From Massilia sp. PAMC28688 (GTDB lineage: Bacteria > Pseudomonadota > Gammaproteobacteria > Burkholderiales > Burkholderiaceae_D): 64,000 nt of DNA. Of the stretch, positions 1 through 8,711 are shown piece after piece; the first letter of the stretch is position 1, and every line of letters starts with the position of its first letter. A program made the position numbers and the translations under genes. The notes below the pieces were generated by a model. That model was not told the origin of the DNA and ran no database searches. It worked only from the letters and a program-made list of their open reading frames with translations. The stretch spans positions 2,418,001 to 2,482,000 of the forward strand of contig NZ_CP080378.1 of NCBI RefSeq assembly GCF_019443445.1, written 5' to 3'.

Positions 1-110
1 CTGCCAGAACTTTCCACTTCATGTGAAGCCTTTCGATGGGAGCACGGGATAGGCGGCAAGAATACGGCATTCCCGCCAAAAAATCATGCATAAAAACATA
101 CATATGGGGG

Positions 111-170
111 CGTGCGCAGCGGCATGCGCAGCGGCGTGCGCAGCGGCGTGCGCAGCGGCATGCGCAGCGG
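111..170. repeat. Tandem array of five 12-bp units
   Basis: Five uninterrupted 12-bp units, each either CGTGCGCAGCGG or CATGCGCAGCGG, lie upstream of trmB in the order C-G, C-A, C-G, C-G, C-A at the variable second base. A degenerate partial unit follows. No protein on either strand looks real here. The array sits 22 bp before the putative trmB -35 element. It may be a variable-number repeat; no function is evident. Confidence 0.85.
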
Positions 171-191
171 CCCGGCAGCGGTGGGCCGGGC

Positions 192-218
192 GTGACGACG
201 AGGGCGGTGGGATATAAT
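192..218 (+). promoter_or_regulatory. Candidate sigma-70 promoter of trmB
   Basis: A perfect -10 hexamer TATAAT lies at 213-218. The best -35 candidate is GTGACG at 192-197 with a short 15-bp spacer, so the -35 is weak. The hexamer overlaps the first in-frame ATG at 217, which argues that translation starts later, at 250 or 280. Confidence 0.45.
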
Positions 219-249
219 GTCGTCCCACCGTTTTAATGTGTTCACTTCC

Positions 250-960
250 ATGTCAGCCGATACGCCCAACCGCCCCATGTTGTATGACCCGACCGAGCAC
301 CGGATTCGCAGTTTCGTCACGCGCGCCGGCCGCCTGTCGATCGCCCAGGCGCGTGCGCTGGAAGAACTGGGGCCGAAATTCCTGATCGAGTATGCCAAGG
401 CGCCGCTCGACTACGAACAGGCATTTGGCCGCAAAGCGCCGGTGATCCTGGAAATTGGTTTTGGCATGGGCGACACCACCTCGCACATCGCCAAGGGCAT
501 GCCGGAGAAGGATTTCATCGGCGTGGAAGTGCACACGCCCGGCGTGGGCAGCCTGCTCAAGCAGATCGGGGAACAGGGCCTGACAAATCTGCGCCTGATC
601 CAGCACGACGCGGTGGAAGTGCTCAACCAGATGATCCCGGATGCCTCGCTGGCCGGCGTCCACGTGTTTTTTCCGGATCCCTGGCACAAGGCGCGCCACA
701 ACAAGCGCCGCCTGCTGCAAACGCCGTTTGTCCAGCTGCTGGCACAGAAGCTGGCGCCTGGCGGCTACCTGCACTGCGCCACCGACTGGGAAGACTACGC
801 CGTGCAGATGCTCGACGTGCTGGGCAGCGAGCCACTGCTGCAGAACACGGCCGAAGGCTATGCGCCGCAGCCGGCGTACCGTCCCCTGACCAAGTTTGAA
901 AACCGCGGCCTGAAACTTGGCCATGGCGTGTGGGACCTGGTGTTCACAAAACGCGGATAA
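250..960 (+). CDS. trmB: tRNA (guanine-N7-)-methyltransferase TrmB
   Basis: TrmB methylates N7 of G46 in the tRNA variable loop using S-adenosylmethionine. This 236-residue protein has the Rossmann SAM-binding motif [10 protein letters not shown] about a third of the way in, the family signature [16 protein letters not shown], and a late TDWEDYA motif. Length is normal for the family. An in-frame ATG at 217 is rejected because it overlaps a TATAAT box; the start at 250 is preferred and 280 ([13 protein letters not shown]) also remains possible. The gene converges on recQ with a 3-bp gap and no obvious terminator. Confidence 0.93.
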   Translation: MSADTPNRPMLYDPTEHRIRSFVTRAGRLSIAQARALEELGPKFLIEYAKAPLDYEQAFGRKAPVILEIGFGMGDTTSHIAKGMPEKDFIGVEVHTPGVGSLLKQIGEQGLTNLRLIQHDAVEVLNQMIPDASLAGVHVFFPDPWHKARHNKRRLLQTPFVQLLAQKLAPGGYLHCATDWEDYAVQMLDVLGSEPLLQNTAEGYAPQPAYRPLTKFENRGLKLGHGVWDLVFTKRG

Positions 961-963
961 GCG

Positions 964-2784
964 TCAGGTCATTTCCACGATGATGGCGACAATCTCGTCG
1001 CCGTACGAGAGCAGCTTCTTTTCGCCCACGCCCGATACGCCGCGCAGTTCGGCCAGGCTGGTTGGCTTGGCCTTGGCGATCTCGCGCAGGGTGGCGTCGA
1101 CAAAAATCACGTAGGCCGGCACGTTGTGCGCGCGTGCCGTCTCCACCCGCCACCAGCGCAGCTTCTCGAAAATCTCCTGCTCCGACTTCGACAGGTCCAT
1201 CTCGATATGCGGCCGCGAGGGCGACGCCGCACGCTTTTGCTTGACCGGTTTCTGGTACTGGCGCAGCTGCACCTTCTGTCCGCCCTTGAGCACCGGCCGC
1301 GCGGCGTCGGTAAGTTTGAGGGAGCTGTACATTTCGTGGTCCACCGTCACCAGGCCGAGCGCGATGATCTGGCGCAGAATCGCGCGCCACTCCGCTTCCG
1401 CGCGGTCGCTGCCAATGCCAAAGACCGAGAGCGAATCATGGTGCCACTGCTTGATACGGTCTGTTTCCTGCCCGCGCAGCACGTCGATGACGTGGCCGGC
1501 GGCGAAGCGCTGGTCCACCCGGTAAATGGCAGACAACAGCTTTTGCACCGGCACCGTACCATCAAAGGAAATGGGTGGAATCAGGCAGGTGTCGCAATTG
1601 CCGCAAGGCGTTGACTGTTCGCCGAAATACTCCAGCAGGCGCACGCGCCGGCAGCTGAGCGTCTCGCACAGGCCGAGCATGGCGTCGAGCTTCTGGCCGA
1701 GCACGCGCTTGAAGGTTTCGTCAGCTTCGGATTCCTCGATCATGCGCCGCTGGACCACCACGTCGGCCAGGCCGTACAGCATCCACGCATTGGCCGGCAT
1801 GCCGTCGCGACCGGCGCGGCCAGTCTCCTGGTAATAGCCTTCGATGCTCTTGGGCAGATCGAGGTGGCACACGAAGCGCACATCCGGCTTGTCGATGCCC
1901 ATGCCAAAGGCGATGGTCGCCACCATGACCAGGTTCTCTTCGCGCAGGAAGCGGGCCTGGTGGTCGCTGCGCCTGGCGTAGTCCATGCCCGCGTGGTAGG
2001 GCAGGGCGCGCACGCCGTTCTCGTTCAAAAATTCTGCAGTCTCTTCCACCTTCTTGCGTGACTGGCAGTACACAATGCCGGCATCGCTCCCATGTTCGAG
2101 GGTGATGAAGTCGAGCAGCTGCTTGCGCGCGTTCGCTTTTTCGATGATCTGGTAGCGGATGTTGGGCCGGTCGAACGAGGACACGAACTGGCGTGCGTCG
2201 TCCAGCTGCAGGCGCATGGCGATTTCGGCGCGCGTCTGCTGGTCGGCGGTGGCCGTGAGGGCGATGCGCGGCACATCCGGGTAGCGCTCGTGCAGCACTG
2301 ACAGCCGAATGTACTCGGGCCGGAAATCATGGCCCCACTGCGACACGCAATGCGCTTCGTCGATGGCGAACAGGGCGATGCGCGAGGCGTCGAACAGTTC
2401 CAGGCAGCGCTGGGTGAGCAGGCGCTCGGGCGCCACGTACACCAGGTCAATCTCGCCGGTGCGCACCAGGCGCTCGATGCGCAGCGTTTCTTCAAAAGTC
2501 TGGGTGGAATTGAGAAAGGCGGCGCGCACGCCCACTTCGGCCAGGGCATCCACCTGGTCTTGCATCAGAGCGATGAGGGGCGAGACCACCACGCCCACGC
2601 CATCGCGCAGCAGGGCCGGAATCTGGTAGCACAGGGATTTGCCGCCGCCGGTGGGCATGAGCACCAGCGCGTCGCCCCCGCTGGCCACATGCTCCACGAT
2701 GTCGGCTTGCTGACCGCGAAAGGCTGGATAACCGAATACGGTTTCCAGCACATGAAGCGCGCGCACGCCGAGGCCGGGGTCCAT
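964..2784 (-). CDS. recQ: ATP-dependent DNA helicase RecQ
   Basis: RecQ is a 3'-5' DNA helicase acting in recombination and replication-fork repair. The 606-residue protein shows Walker A (MPTGGGKS), the DEAH box ([18 protein letters not shown]), the superfamily 2 motif [10 protein letters not shown], the zinc-binding cysteines (CGNCDTC), a winged-helix region and a C-terminal HRDC domain ending in the [12 protein letters not shown] helix-hairpin. The ATG at 2784 overlaps the uppP stop as TAATG, which suggests translational coupling. A TTG 12 bp further upstream is less likely. Linkage of recQ to a cell-wall lipid gene is probably only positional. Confidence 0.97.
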   Translation of the reverse strand: MDPGLGVRALHVLETVFGYPAFRGQQADIVEHVASGGDALVLMPTGGGKSLCYQIPALLRDGVGVVVSPLIALMQDQVDALAEVGVRAAFLNSTQTFEETLRIERLVRTGEIDLVYVAPERLLTQRCLELFDASRIALFAIDEAHCVSQWGHDFRPEYIRLSVLHERYPDVPRIALTATADQQTRAEIAMRLQLDDARQFVSSFDRPNIRYQIIEKANARKQLLDFITLEHGSDAGIVYCQSRKKVEETAEFLNENGVRALPYHAGMDYARRSDHQARFLREENLVMVATIAFGMGIDKPDVRFVCHLDLPKSIEGYYQETGRAGRDGMPANAWMLYGLADVVVQRRMIEESEADETFKRVLGQKLDAMLGLCETLSCRRVRLLEYFGEQSTPCGNCDTCLIPPISFDGTVPVQKLLSAIYRVDQRFAAGHVIDVLRGQETDRIKQWHHDSLSVFGIGSDRAEAEWRAILRQIIALGLVTVDHEMYSSLKLTDAARPVLKGGQKVQLRQYQKPVKQKRAASPSRPHIEMDLSKSEQEIFEKLRWWRVETARAHNVPAYVIFVDATLREIAKAKPTSLAELRGVSGVGEKKLLSYGDEIVAIIVEMT

Positions 2785-3617
2785 TATTCGACCCAAACAA
2801 CCCAGCCGTAATGTGAACTGGCGATGACCAGGATACCGAATGCGATGCGGTACCAGGCAAATACCGTGAAGTCATGGCTGCTGATATAGCGCAGCAGCCA
2901 GCGCACGCACAGGAAGGCTGACACGAATGCGGCGAACGAGCCGATACCAAACAGTGGCAGGTCGGCGCTGGTCAGCATGTCGCGGTTCTTGATCAGTTCA
3001 TAGGCGGTCGCGATCATGAGGGTCGGGATCGCGAGGAAGAACGAGAATTCCGTGGCGGCCTTGCGCGTGAGGCCGAACATCATGGAGCCGATGATGGTGG
3101 CGCCCGAGCGGCTGGTGCCGGGAATGAGTGCAACGGCTTGTGCAAGGCCTACCTTGAGTGCGTCGAGCGGGGTCATGTCGTCGATTTCGCCGACGCGCAC
3201 CGCCACGGGATTGCCGCGCTGGCGTGCTTCCACCCACAAGATGATCAAGCCGCCGATGATAAAAGAGAGCGCTACCGGCACGGGATGGAACAGGGCCTGC
3301 TTGATGAACTTACCGAAGATAAGGCCCAGTACGGCCAGCGGCGTAAAGGCAATCATCAGGTTGAGCACGAATTTCTGCTGCTTGCGTTCCGTGAATATGC
3401 CGCTGAAAACGGCGCGGATGCGCACATTGAACTCCCAGCACACCGCCAGGATCGCGCCGGACTGGATCACAATCTTGAAGATGTTGGACTTCTCGTCGGT
3501 AAAATTGAGCAGGCTGCCGGCCAGAATCAGGTGGCCGGTCGAGGAAATCGGCAGGAACTCCGTAAAGCCTTCAACGAGGCCCATGACGATGGCTTTTAAC
3601 GCGAGATAGATATCCAT
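2784..3617 (-). CDS. uppP: Undecaprenyl-diphosphatase UppP (BacA)
   Basis: UppP dephosphorylates undecaprenyl pyrophosphate to the monophosphate, recycling the lipid carrier for peptidoglycan and other envelope polymers; overexpression gives bacitracin resistance. The 277-residue protein is an integral membrane protein with many hydrophobic segments. It carries both family signatures: [14 protein letters not shown] near the N-terminus and [10 protein letters not shown] in the middle, which form the active site. It is the first gene of a two-gene unit with recQ. Confidence 0.97.
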   Translation of the reverse strand: MDIYLALKAIVMGLVEGFTEFLPISSTGHLILAGSLLNFTDEKSNIFKIVIQSGAILAVCWEFNVRIRAVFSGIFTERKQQKFVLNLMIAFTPLAVLGLIFGKFIKQALFHPVPVALSFIIGGLIILWVEARQRGNPVAVRVGEIDDMTPLDALKVGLAQAVALIPGTSRSGATIIGSMMFGLTRKAATEFSFFLAIPTLMIATAYELIKNRDMLTSADLPLFGIGSFAAFVSAFLCVRWLLRYISSHDFTVFAWYRIAFGILVIASSHYGWVVWVE

Positions 3618-3902
3618 GAAGCTGTTTTTGATGTTTTTAAGAGAGTAAGGCGTACTGCCGGGATGCTGCGGGGTGCAAGCTTACCACGAGCGAGGAGGGG
3701 AAACCCATGCGATCGGCCAATCGCGTGCTCTGGCGCCCGTGTGTGGCCCGCAATTTGCGCGCTTTTGCAGGAGCACCACGGAAGGGCGGCGGTCGGCCGG
3801 GCCGCACCGTTCGCGGCGTGCACTGCCAGACCCCGCAACCTGGCCCCCGATGTCAGGACGGCAACTTTCAAGTGAAAACTGCCTGGTCTTGAGCTGTCTG
3901 AC
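3618..3902. other. Intergenic region, no gene recognised
   Basis: About 285 bp between uppP and the cysteine-cluster protein. Open frames here overlap one another, have no convincing ribosome-binding site and do not resemble known proteins. The uppP promoter must lie in the right part of this stretch, but no clear -35/-10 pair was identified. Confidence 0.5.
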
Positions 3903-4160
3903 CTAAGCCGGTGCGGTTGCGCGCTCCAGGTCGCTCAGCCAGCGCATGGCATGCAGCCGGTCGCTGCCGCACATGTCAGCGCTCGGTTGCAGGCCGCCGC
4001 AAAATGCTGGCCGTTCGGGCTTGCCAAATATCAGGCAGCGGTGATCGTCAGCGAGCTGAACGCAACGCACGCCCGCAGGCTTACCGTCTGGCATGCCGGG
4101 AATGGGGCTGGTAATGGAGGGGGCGGTGCAGCATGCACCGCAATTGTCGCGGCAGTTCAT
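3903..4160 (-). CDS. YkgJ-type cysteine-cluster protein
   Basis: A short 85-residue protein beginning [11 protein letters not shown]. Further cysteines lie in [21 protein letters not shown] and DMCG. This pattern fits the YkgJ/UPF0153 family of putative zinc or iron-sulfur binding proteins (family knowledge). Its function is not established. An open frame extends 90 bp upstream, but the ATG at 4160 gives the normal family N-terminus. It is divergent from the gene at 4240. Confidence 0.75.
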   Translation of the reverse strand: MNCRDNCGACCTAPSITSPIPGMPDGKPAGVRCVQLADDHRCLIFGKPERPAFCGGLQPSADMCGSDRLHAMRWLSDLERATAPA

Positions 4161-4239
4161 GGTTGCCAGTATACTCTGCGATCCTGGCACTGCCCAATTT
4201 CCGGGCGCCGCCAATTTTTCAGCGATGTCACCCACCACC

Positions 4240-4656
4240 ATGACGGTCAAATATCTGCAACTTTCTTCCGGCGATGCGCTGCCCGGGATCGATCACCTGT
4301 CGCCGTTCATGGCCATTGTGCTGGTGGAGGAAGATGTCGAAGAAATGTGGCAGTGGGAACTGTGCCGCTGGCTCGCCGCGTCCGGTGCGCGCTTTGTGCT
4401 CACCTGGGGACGGGACGCGGCCGGCTGGAGCGAGGCGGTCGATGAAGCCGCCAGCGAGCTGCACGACTATGAGGACGTGGCCGATGAACTGTGCGTCATG
4501 ACCACCGCCCACGAAGATGAAGATATGGAAGAAGTGTTCTGGTACGCCAGGCGCCGCGCCGTCCATCGTGCCCTGCAGCTGACAACCACCATGATCATCG
4601 ACGTCACAAACGACAGCCGTGAGGACGAAGTGCGCGCCCTCTATCAGCAAAGCTGA
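4240..4656 (+). CDS. Acidic protein of unknown function
   Basis: I do not recognise this 138-residue protein with certainty; it recalls small DUF-type proteins common in Oxalobacteraceae. It is acidic and soluble, with no signal peptide or membrane segment. It contains [15 protein letters not shown] near residue 25, a likely alternating alpha/beta core, and an acidic stretch (AHEDEDMEE). The start [10 protein letters not shown] is chosen because upstream in-frame codons run back into the divergent neighbour; an ATG at 4225 is also in frame. No operon partner is evident. Confidence 0.6.
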   Translation: MTVKYLQLSSGDALPGIDHLSPFMAIVLVEEDVEEMWQWELCRWLAASGARFVLTWGRDAAGWSEAVDEAASELHDYEDVADELCVMTTAHEDEDMEEVFWYARRRAVHRALQLTTTMIIDVTNDSREDEVRALYQQS

Positions 4657-4668
4657 CGCTCATACGAC

Positions 4669-5100
4669 TCAGTGCCCCTTGCGCGACGACCAGTGGACGT
4701 GCGTGATGATCCAGCCGTCGCCCTGTTTCTCCAGCACGGCCGTCTCCACGCCCATTGACTTGACCGGCTTGCCCTTCCAGGTGCCGCTGGTTTCCGTCTC
4801 GTCGAACACCAGCGCCATGTTCCCGCTCACTCGTTCGCTGCGCTTGAGCACCTTGCGTGTCATCTCGCGGCCAAACGCGATGTCGCTGCCAAGGTGACCC
4901 TTTGCGTATTCATCGCGCGACCGCTCGACGTGGCCCGATTCATAAATGACCACTTCCGGACTGAGCATGGCGAGCGCCTTGTCACGCTCGCCGGCGGTGA
5001 TGGCCGCGTGAAAGGCGGTCACGGTCTCGGAGGGTGTCGCTGCCGCTGCGTGCAGGCTTGCCATGAGCAGCACGACGCTGCCGGCGATATGTTTGATCAT
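4669..5100 (-). CDS. Secreted NTF2-like (SnoaL/DUF4440-type) protein
   Basis: A 143-residue protein with an N-terminal signal peptide (MIKHIAGSVVLLMASLHAAAA) followed by a compact NTF2-like fold. The helix TVTAFHAAITAGERDKALAM, the strand PEVVIYESG and the final WIITHVHWSSRKGH are typical of SnoaL/DUF4440 proteins. It is the last gene of the copper operon, 17 bp after the multicopper oxidase, so a periplasmic accessory role in copper handling is inferred. No catalytic activity can be assigned. ATG 5100 is preferred over an upstream in-frame ATG because it begins the signal peptide. Confidence 0.75.
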   Translation of the reverse strand: MIKHIAGSVVLLMASLHAAAATPSETVTAFHAAITAGERDKALAMLSPEVVIYESGHVERSRDEYAKGHLGSDIAFGREMTRKVLKRSERVSGNMALVFDETETSGTWKGKPVKSMGVETAVLEKQGDGWIITHVHWSSRKGH

Positions 5101-5117
5101 GCTTGTTCCTTGTGTAG

Positions 5118-6509
5118 TCAATGGCCGTGGTGCGCGCCGGGTTTGGTCACCTTGAGGACCTTTTCGCCGGGCTTGGCAGCACTGGCGGCCTTGTCGGGCG
5201 CCGCTACGGCAGGCGGCAGGGCCTGGGCATCCTTTAACTCGTACGCCACCGTGCCCGGCGGATGCTGGTACCAGCCCGGGTCCTTGTAGTCACCCCGCGC
5301 CAGGCCTTTGCGCACCTTCATGGTGGTAAACATGCCCCCCATGCCAATGGCGCCGAATGGCCCTTTGCCCGTCATCATGGGCAGCGTGTTCTCCGGCAGC
5401 GGCATGTGCATTTCGCCCATGTCGGCCATGCCCTTGTCGCCCATGATCATATAGTCCGGCACCAGCTTGTTGATCTTGCCAAGCACCTCGCGCTGGTCCA
5501 CGCCGATCATGGTGGGCACGTCATGGCCCATGGCGTTCATGGTGTGATGTGACTTGTGGCAGTGGAAGGCCCAGTCGCCCGGTTCGTCGGCAATGAATTC
5601 GACGGCGCGCATCTGGCCAACGGCGATGTCGGTGGTGACCTCCGGCCAGCGTGACTGCGGCGGAGTCCAGCCGCCATCGGTACCGGTGACGGTGAATTCG
5701 TGCCCGTGCATGTGGATCGGGTGGTTGGTCATGGTCAGGTTGCCCACGCGGATACGCACGCGGTCATTAAGACGCATCACCATGGGGTCGATGCCGGGAA
5801 AGGCGCGGCTGTTGAAGGTCCACAGGTTGAAGTCGGTCATGGTGTTGACCTTGGGCGTATAGCTGCCCGGATCAATGTCGTACGACGCCAGCAGGATGCA
5901 GAAATCACGGTCCACCGGCATGAAGCGGCGGTCCTTGGGATGGGTGATCCAGAAACCCATCATTCCCATTGCCATCTGCGTCATTTCGTCGGCATGCGGG
6001 TGGTACATGAAGGTGCCCGGGCGGCGCGCCACGAACTCATACACGAACGTTTTGCCCGGCATGATGGGCGGCTGGGTGATGCCGCTCACGCCATCCATGC
6101 CGTTTGGCAGGCGCTGGCCGTGCCAGTGCACGCTGGTATGCTCGGGTAGCTTGTTGGTGACAAAGATGCGTACCCGGTCGCCTTCCACCACTTCAATCGT
6201 CGGCCCCGGCGACTGGCCGTTGTAGCCCCACAGGTTGGCCTTCATGCCAGGGGCGATCTCGCGCACCACCGGCTCGGCCACCAGGTGGAATTCCTTGACA
6301 TTGTCCTTCATGCGCCACGGGAGCGTCCAGCCATTGAGGGTGACCACCGGGTTGTATGGACGGCCATTGGGTGGCGTCAAAGGCCCCTGGGTGCTGGCCT
6401 GGTCCATCTGCGCCGCCTCCGGCAGCGAGGCGGCGCCCACGCGGCTGACGACTGCACCCGTCACCGCCGCCACGCCGGCACTGGTGAAAAAACTTCTGCG
6501 TGAAACCAT
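5118..6509 (-). CDS. Tat-exported multicopper oxidase (copper resistance)
   Basis: A 463-residue multicopper oxidase, probably oxidising Cu(I) to Cu(II) in the periplasm. The N-terminus has a twin-arginine signal (MVSRRSFFTSAG). All four copper-ligand clusters are visible: HWHGQ, HPHADE, HPIHMHGHEF and HCHKSHH with a downstream Met. The C-terminal third is Met-rich (GMADMGEMHM, LPMM, GMGGMFTTM), as in PcoA/CopA- and CueO-type enzymes, and the protein ends in HHGH. An in-frame extension to 6590 lacks a plausible start region. It lies 13 bp after the TolC-like gene in the CueR-controlled operon. Confidence 0.93.
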   Translation of the reverse strand: MVSRRSFFTSAGVAAVTGAVVSRVGAASLPEAAQMDQASTQGPLTPPNGRPYNPVVTLNGWTLPWRMKDNVKEFHLVAEPVVREIAPGMKANLWGYNGQSPGPTIEVVEGDRVRIFVTNKLPEHTSVHWHGQRLPNGMDGVSGITQPPIMPGKTFVYEFVARRPGTFMYHPHADEMTQMAMGMMGFWITHPKDRRFMPVDRDFCILLASYDIDPGSYTPKVNTMTDFNLWTFNSRAFPGIDPMVMRLNDRVRIRVGNLTMTNHPIHMHGHEFTVTGTDGGWTPPQSRWPEVTTDIAVGQMRAVEFIADEPGDWAFHCHKSHHTMNAMGHDVPTMIGVDQREVLGKINKLVPDYMIMGDKGMADMGEMHMPLPENTLPMMTGKGPFGAIGMGGMFTTMKVRKGLARGDYKDPGWYQHPPGTVAYELKDAQALPPAVAAPDKAASAAKPGEKVLKVTKPGAHHGH

Positions 6510-6522
6510 GATGCTGTCCTTG

Positions 6523-7935
6523 TTAATGTTGGGCCGGGGCGCTGGCCGCCGCAGGCGCGCCGCCGCGGGCCGAAGACGTGGCCTGCACACCGGTGCTGCC
6601 CGTCATGGCTGCATGCAGGGCTGAATCGGCCATCCAGAAGTCGCGCTGCGCTTCGATGGCAGCGTTGACGCTGGCAACCTGCTCGCGGGCGTCGGCCAGC
6701 AGCTCGAATACGCTGATCAGCATGCCGTTATAGCGCAGCAGCTGCTCGTCGGAGATGCGCTTTTTGAGCGGCACGATTTCATCGCGATAGTGGCGCGCGA
6801 TGTCGTAGGCCGTCAGGTAGCCGGTGTACGACTCGCGCACCTGCGAGCGTGCATCGAGGGCGATGGCGGCGGCGCGGTGGGCTGCCTGCATATAGCTCGC
6901 TTCGGCCCGCGCCACGCGCGCGCTGCCCCAGTCGAAAATGGGGATCTGCAGTTCCACTTCATAGCCACGTACCCGTTCACCTTCTTCGTTGGTGTTGTAC
7001 AGGTAGCTCAGGTCGAGCAAATTGATAAAGCGTGTGGCGCGCGTCAGGCCCAGCGATGCGGCCAGGCCTTCCAGCTCCTTGCTGGCCATGAGGATGTCGA
7101 TGCGGTTGGTCATCGCTGCCGCTTCGGCGGCTTCAATCCGGCGCGCTGCCGGCGGCAGGTCGGGCAGCCGTTCCGGCAAGGTGAAGCTGGCCTGCGTGCC
7201 GGCTACTCCCATGAGGCGCGCCAGCTTTTCCCGTTCCGCCAGGCGCGCCTGGCGTGCCCGCGCCAGCTGGGCGACGGTGTCGGCGTAAAAGGCTTGCTCG
7301 CGGGCGTGCTGCAGTTTGCTCCAGTTGCCCGCTTCGGCCATGCGGCGCGCCAGTTCGGCGCTCGCTTCGGCAGCCGTCTTGACCTGTTCCAGATACTGTG
7401 CGGTTTGCGCTGCCGCCACCGCGCCATACCAGGCGCGCCGCGTTTCATCGGCAATGCGCAGGGCGTCGCCGGCTGCGCGCATCTGGGCCTGGGCAAAACG
7501 GCGCCGTTCGAGCTTGCGTGTGATGGGCATGGTGAGCAGTCCAATCACGGGCACCATCAACTGGCGTTCTACCTCGCCGCCGTGGTGGTTCTTGACGCGG
7601 CCAAAGCTGAAGACAGGATTGGCCAGCCGGCCCGCCTGCACCAGGTCTGCTTCCGCGATGCCCAGTTCCGCATACGACGCCTTGAGGCTGTAGTTGTTCA
7701 GCATGGCGATGTCGACCGCGCCCGCGACGGTGAGCGGTTGCTGCAGGAGGGCGGCGATATGCGTGTCTGTGGCGCCGGCCGCTACGTCTGGCATGGGCTG
7801 GGTGCTGCGCGCGTTGACCAGTTCGCGCACTGCGTCCTGGCCGCCGTCATTGCTGAATGATGCGCAGCCTGACAGCAGCAGGGCTGCGGCGATGGTCAGG
7901 AGCCGGAATGGTGTTGCGACGGTTTGCATACGCAT
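6523..7935 (-). CDS. TolC/CusC-family outer-membrane efflux lipoprotein
   Basis: A 470-residue outer-membrane factor. The lipobox LLLSGCAS near residue 25 predicts a lipoprotein. The rest is long alpha-helical, coiled-coil-like sequence in two repeats, typical of trimeric OEP channel proteins, with Ala/Arg/Glu-rich hairpin helices. It starts 2 bp after the His-rich protein gene and is followed by the multicopper oxidase, so it is presumably a copper or heavy-metal exit channel. No RND pump or membrane-fusion partner is encoded in this window, which is unusual; the partner may be encoded elsewhere. Confidence 0.9.
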   Translation of the reverse strand: MRMQTVATPFRLLTIAAALLLSGCASFSNDGGQDAVRELVNARSTQPMPDVAAGATDTHIAALLQQPLTVAGAVDIAMLNNYSLKASYAELGIAEADLVQAGRLANPVFSFGRVKNHHGGEVERQLMVPVIGLLTMPITRKLERRRFAQAQMRAAGDALRIADETRRAWYGAVAAAQTAQYLEQVKTAAEASAELARRMAEAGNWSKLQHAREQAFYADTVAQLARARQARLAEREKLARLMGVAGTQASFTLPERLPDLPPAARRIEAAEAAAMTNRIDILMASKELEGLAASLGLTRATRFINLLDLSYLYNTNEEGERVRGYEVELQIPIFDWGSARVARAEASYMQAAHRAAAIALDARSQVRESYTGYLTAYDIARHYRDEIVPLKKRISDEQLLRYNGMLISVFELLADAREQVASVNAAIEAQRDFWMADSALHAAMTGSTGVQATSSARGGAPAAASAPAQH

Positions 7936-7937
7936 TA

Positions 7938-8360
7938 TCAGTGTTGGTGGCCGGCGTGAGGATCGGTCGCCGGCTTGGTGTGCTTGCTCATGTCGTGGCC
8001 GGCGTGCGGATCTGCCTTTGGCTGCGCCGGCTTCATTGGCATGTTGTGGCCCGCGTGAGGGTCGGCCGCGGGCGCCTTGTTGCCCATGTCGTCGCCGGCG
8101 TGCGCATCGACCTTTGGCGTCGTGTGCTTGCTCATGTCATGACCGGCGTGCGGATCGTCCGCTGACGCGGCGTGCTGTCCCATGTCATGACCGGCATGCG
8201 CATGGTTCACCTGTGCTATCGCCGCGTTGGTCGCCTTCCAGTCAGCCACGGAAGGTTCGACGTAAGCCCGGTAGCCGGCAAAGGCGGACTCATAGCTTTG
8301 CCCTGCGGCCCATGGCGACGCCACCATGCATGCCAGCAGGGCCAGACCCAGCCGCCTCAT
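7938..8360 (-). CDS. Periplasmic protein with HAGHDM copper-binding repeats
   Basis: A 140-residue protein with a signal peptide (MRRLGLALLACMVASPWAAG), a short helical domain (YESAFAGYRAYVEP, then SVADWKATNAAIAQVNHA), and a tail of six repeats about 16 residues apart. The repeats centre on HAGHDM, HAGHDM, HAGDDM, HAGHNM, HAGHDM and HAGHQH. His/Met-rich repeats of this kind bind copper in CopA/PcoE/SilE-like proteins (general knowledge). The ATGA overlap with copZ indicates coupling. I infer a periplasmic Cu sponge or metallochaperone. The near-identical repeats could vary in number between strains. Confidence 0.85.
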   Translation of the reverse strand: MRRLGLALLACMVASPWAAGQSYESAFAGYRAYVEPSVADWKATNAAIAQVNHAHAGHDMGQHAASADDPHAGHDMSKHTTPKVDAHAGDDMGNKAPAADPHAGHNMPMKPAQPKADPHAGHDMSKHTKPATDPHAGHQH

Positions 8361-8557
8361 GCCGCCACCGTGGCCGGGTAGCCTGCCTGCTCCAGGGCCT
8401 GGAGCACAGCCGGGGTACTTTCAGCGGTGTCGATCTGCACTTTGTGATGATGCATGTCGTAGCCAATGAGCGCCTGGGGATCAAGCGCCTTGAGCGCCTT
8501 GGTGATGACACCGGTGCAATGGCTGCAGCTCATGTCGGGGACATTCAAGATGATCAT
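8357..8557 (-). CDS. copZ: CopZ-like copper chaperone (HMA domain)
   Basis: A 66-residue single heavy-metal-associated domain. The metal-binding motif MSCSHC lies at residues about 9-14, and the beta-alpha-beta-beta-alpha-beta pattern ends in QALEQAGYPATVAA. Such chaperones deliver Cu(I) to CopA-type ATPases. It is the first gene of the minus-strand copper operon, directly downstream of a MerR-type promoter. The ATG at 8557 gives the normal domain start; an upstream in-frame extension would run through the promoter and is rejected. Its unusual ...GYDMHHHKVQ stretch adds extra His. Confidence 0.92.
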   Translation of the reverse strand: MIILNVPDMSCSHCTGVITKALKALDPQALIGYDMHHHKVQIDTAESTPAVLQALEQAGYPATVAA

Positions 8558-8592
8558 GCCAGTATTCCTCGCCAAATGTGGGTGCAGTGGAT

Positions 8593-8623
8593 ATTCTGGA
8601 CTTTGCCACAATGGGAAGGTCAA
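8593..8623 (-). promoter_or_regulatory. CueR-type promoter/operator of the copZ operon
   Basis: Reading the minus strand, -35 TTGACC (8623-8618) is separated by exactly 19 bp from -10 CAGAAT (8598-8593). The spacer and flanks carry a dyad whose arms on the plus strand are ACTTTGCC and GGGAAGGT. The overlong 19-bp spacer with a dyad between the boxes is the hallmark of MerR/CueR-activated promoters. Confidence 0.88.
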
Positions 8624-8649
8624 GGGGGCGCAAATCGTGCGCGCCGCCC

Positions 8650-8680
8650 TTGACCTTACAATGATGGGAAGGTCGAAGAT
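8650..8680 (+). promoter_or_regulatory. CueR-type promoter/operator of copA-cueR
   Basis: The plus-strand -35 TTGACC (8650-8655) and -10 GAAGAT (8675-8680) are 19 bp apart. Between them lies a 23-bp dyad (8652-8674) whose outer arms GACCTT and AAGGTC match perfectly. The layout closely resembles the known copA promoter of enterobacteria. It faces away from the copZ promoter, with dyad centres 53 bp apart. Confidence 0.9.
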
Positions 8681-8711
8681 GGGATTTTAACGCTTGTCAG
8701 AGGAGCCCGAG

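Noticed and set aside
111..170. Short 12-bp direct repeats resembling a CRISPR array
   Set aside because: The units are contiguous, with no spacers, and far shorter than CRISPR repeats. No cas gene is near.
2785..2796. TTG start for recQ 12 bp upstream
   Set aside because: ATG 2784 overlaps the uppP stop (TAATG) in the usual coupled way and gives the family N-terminus.
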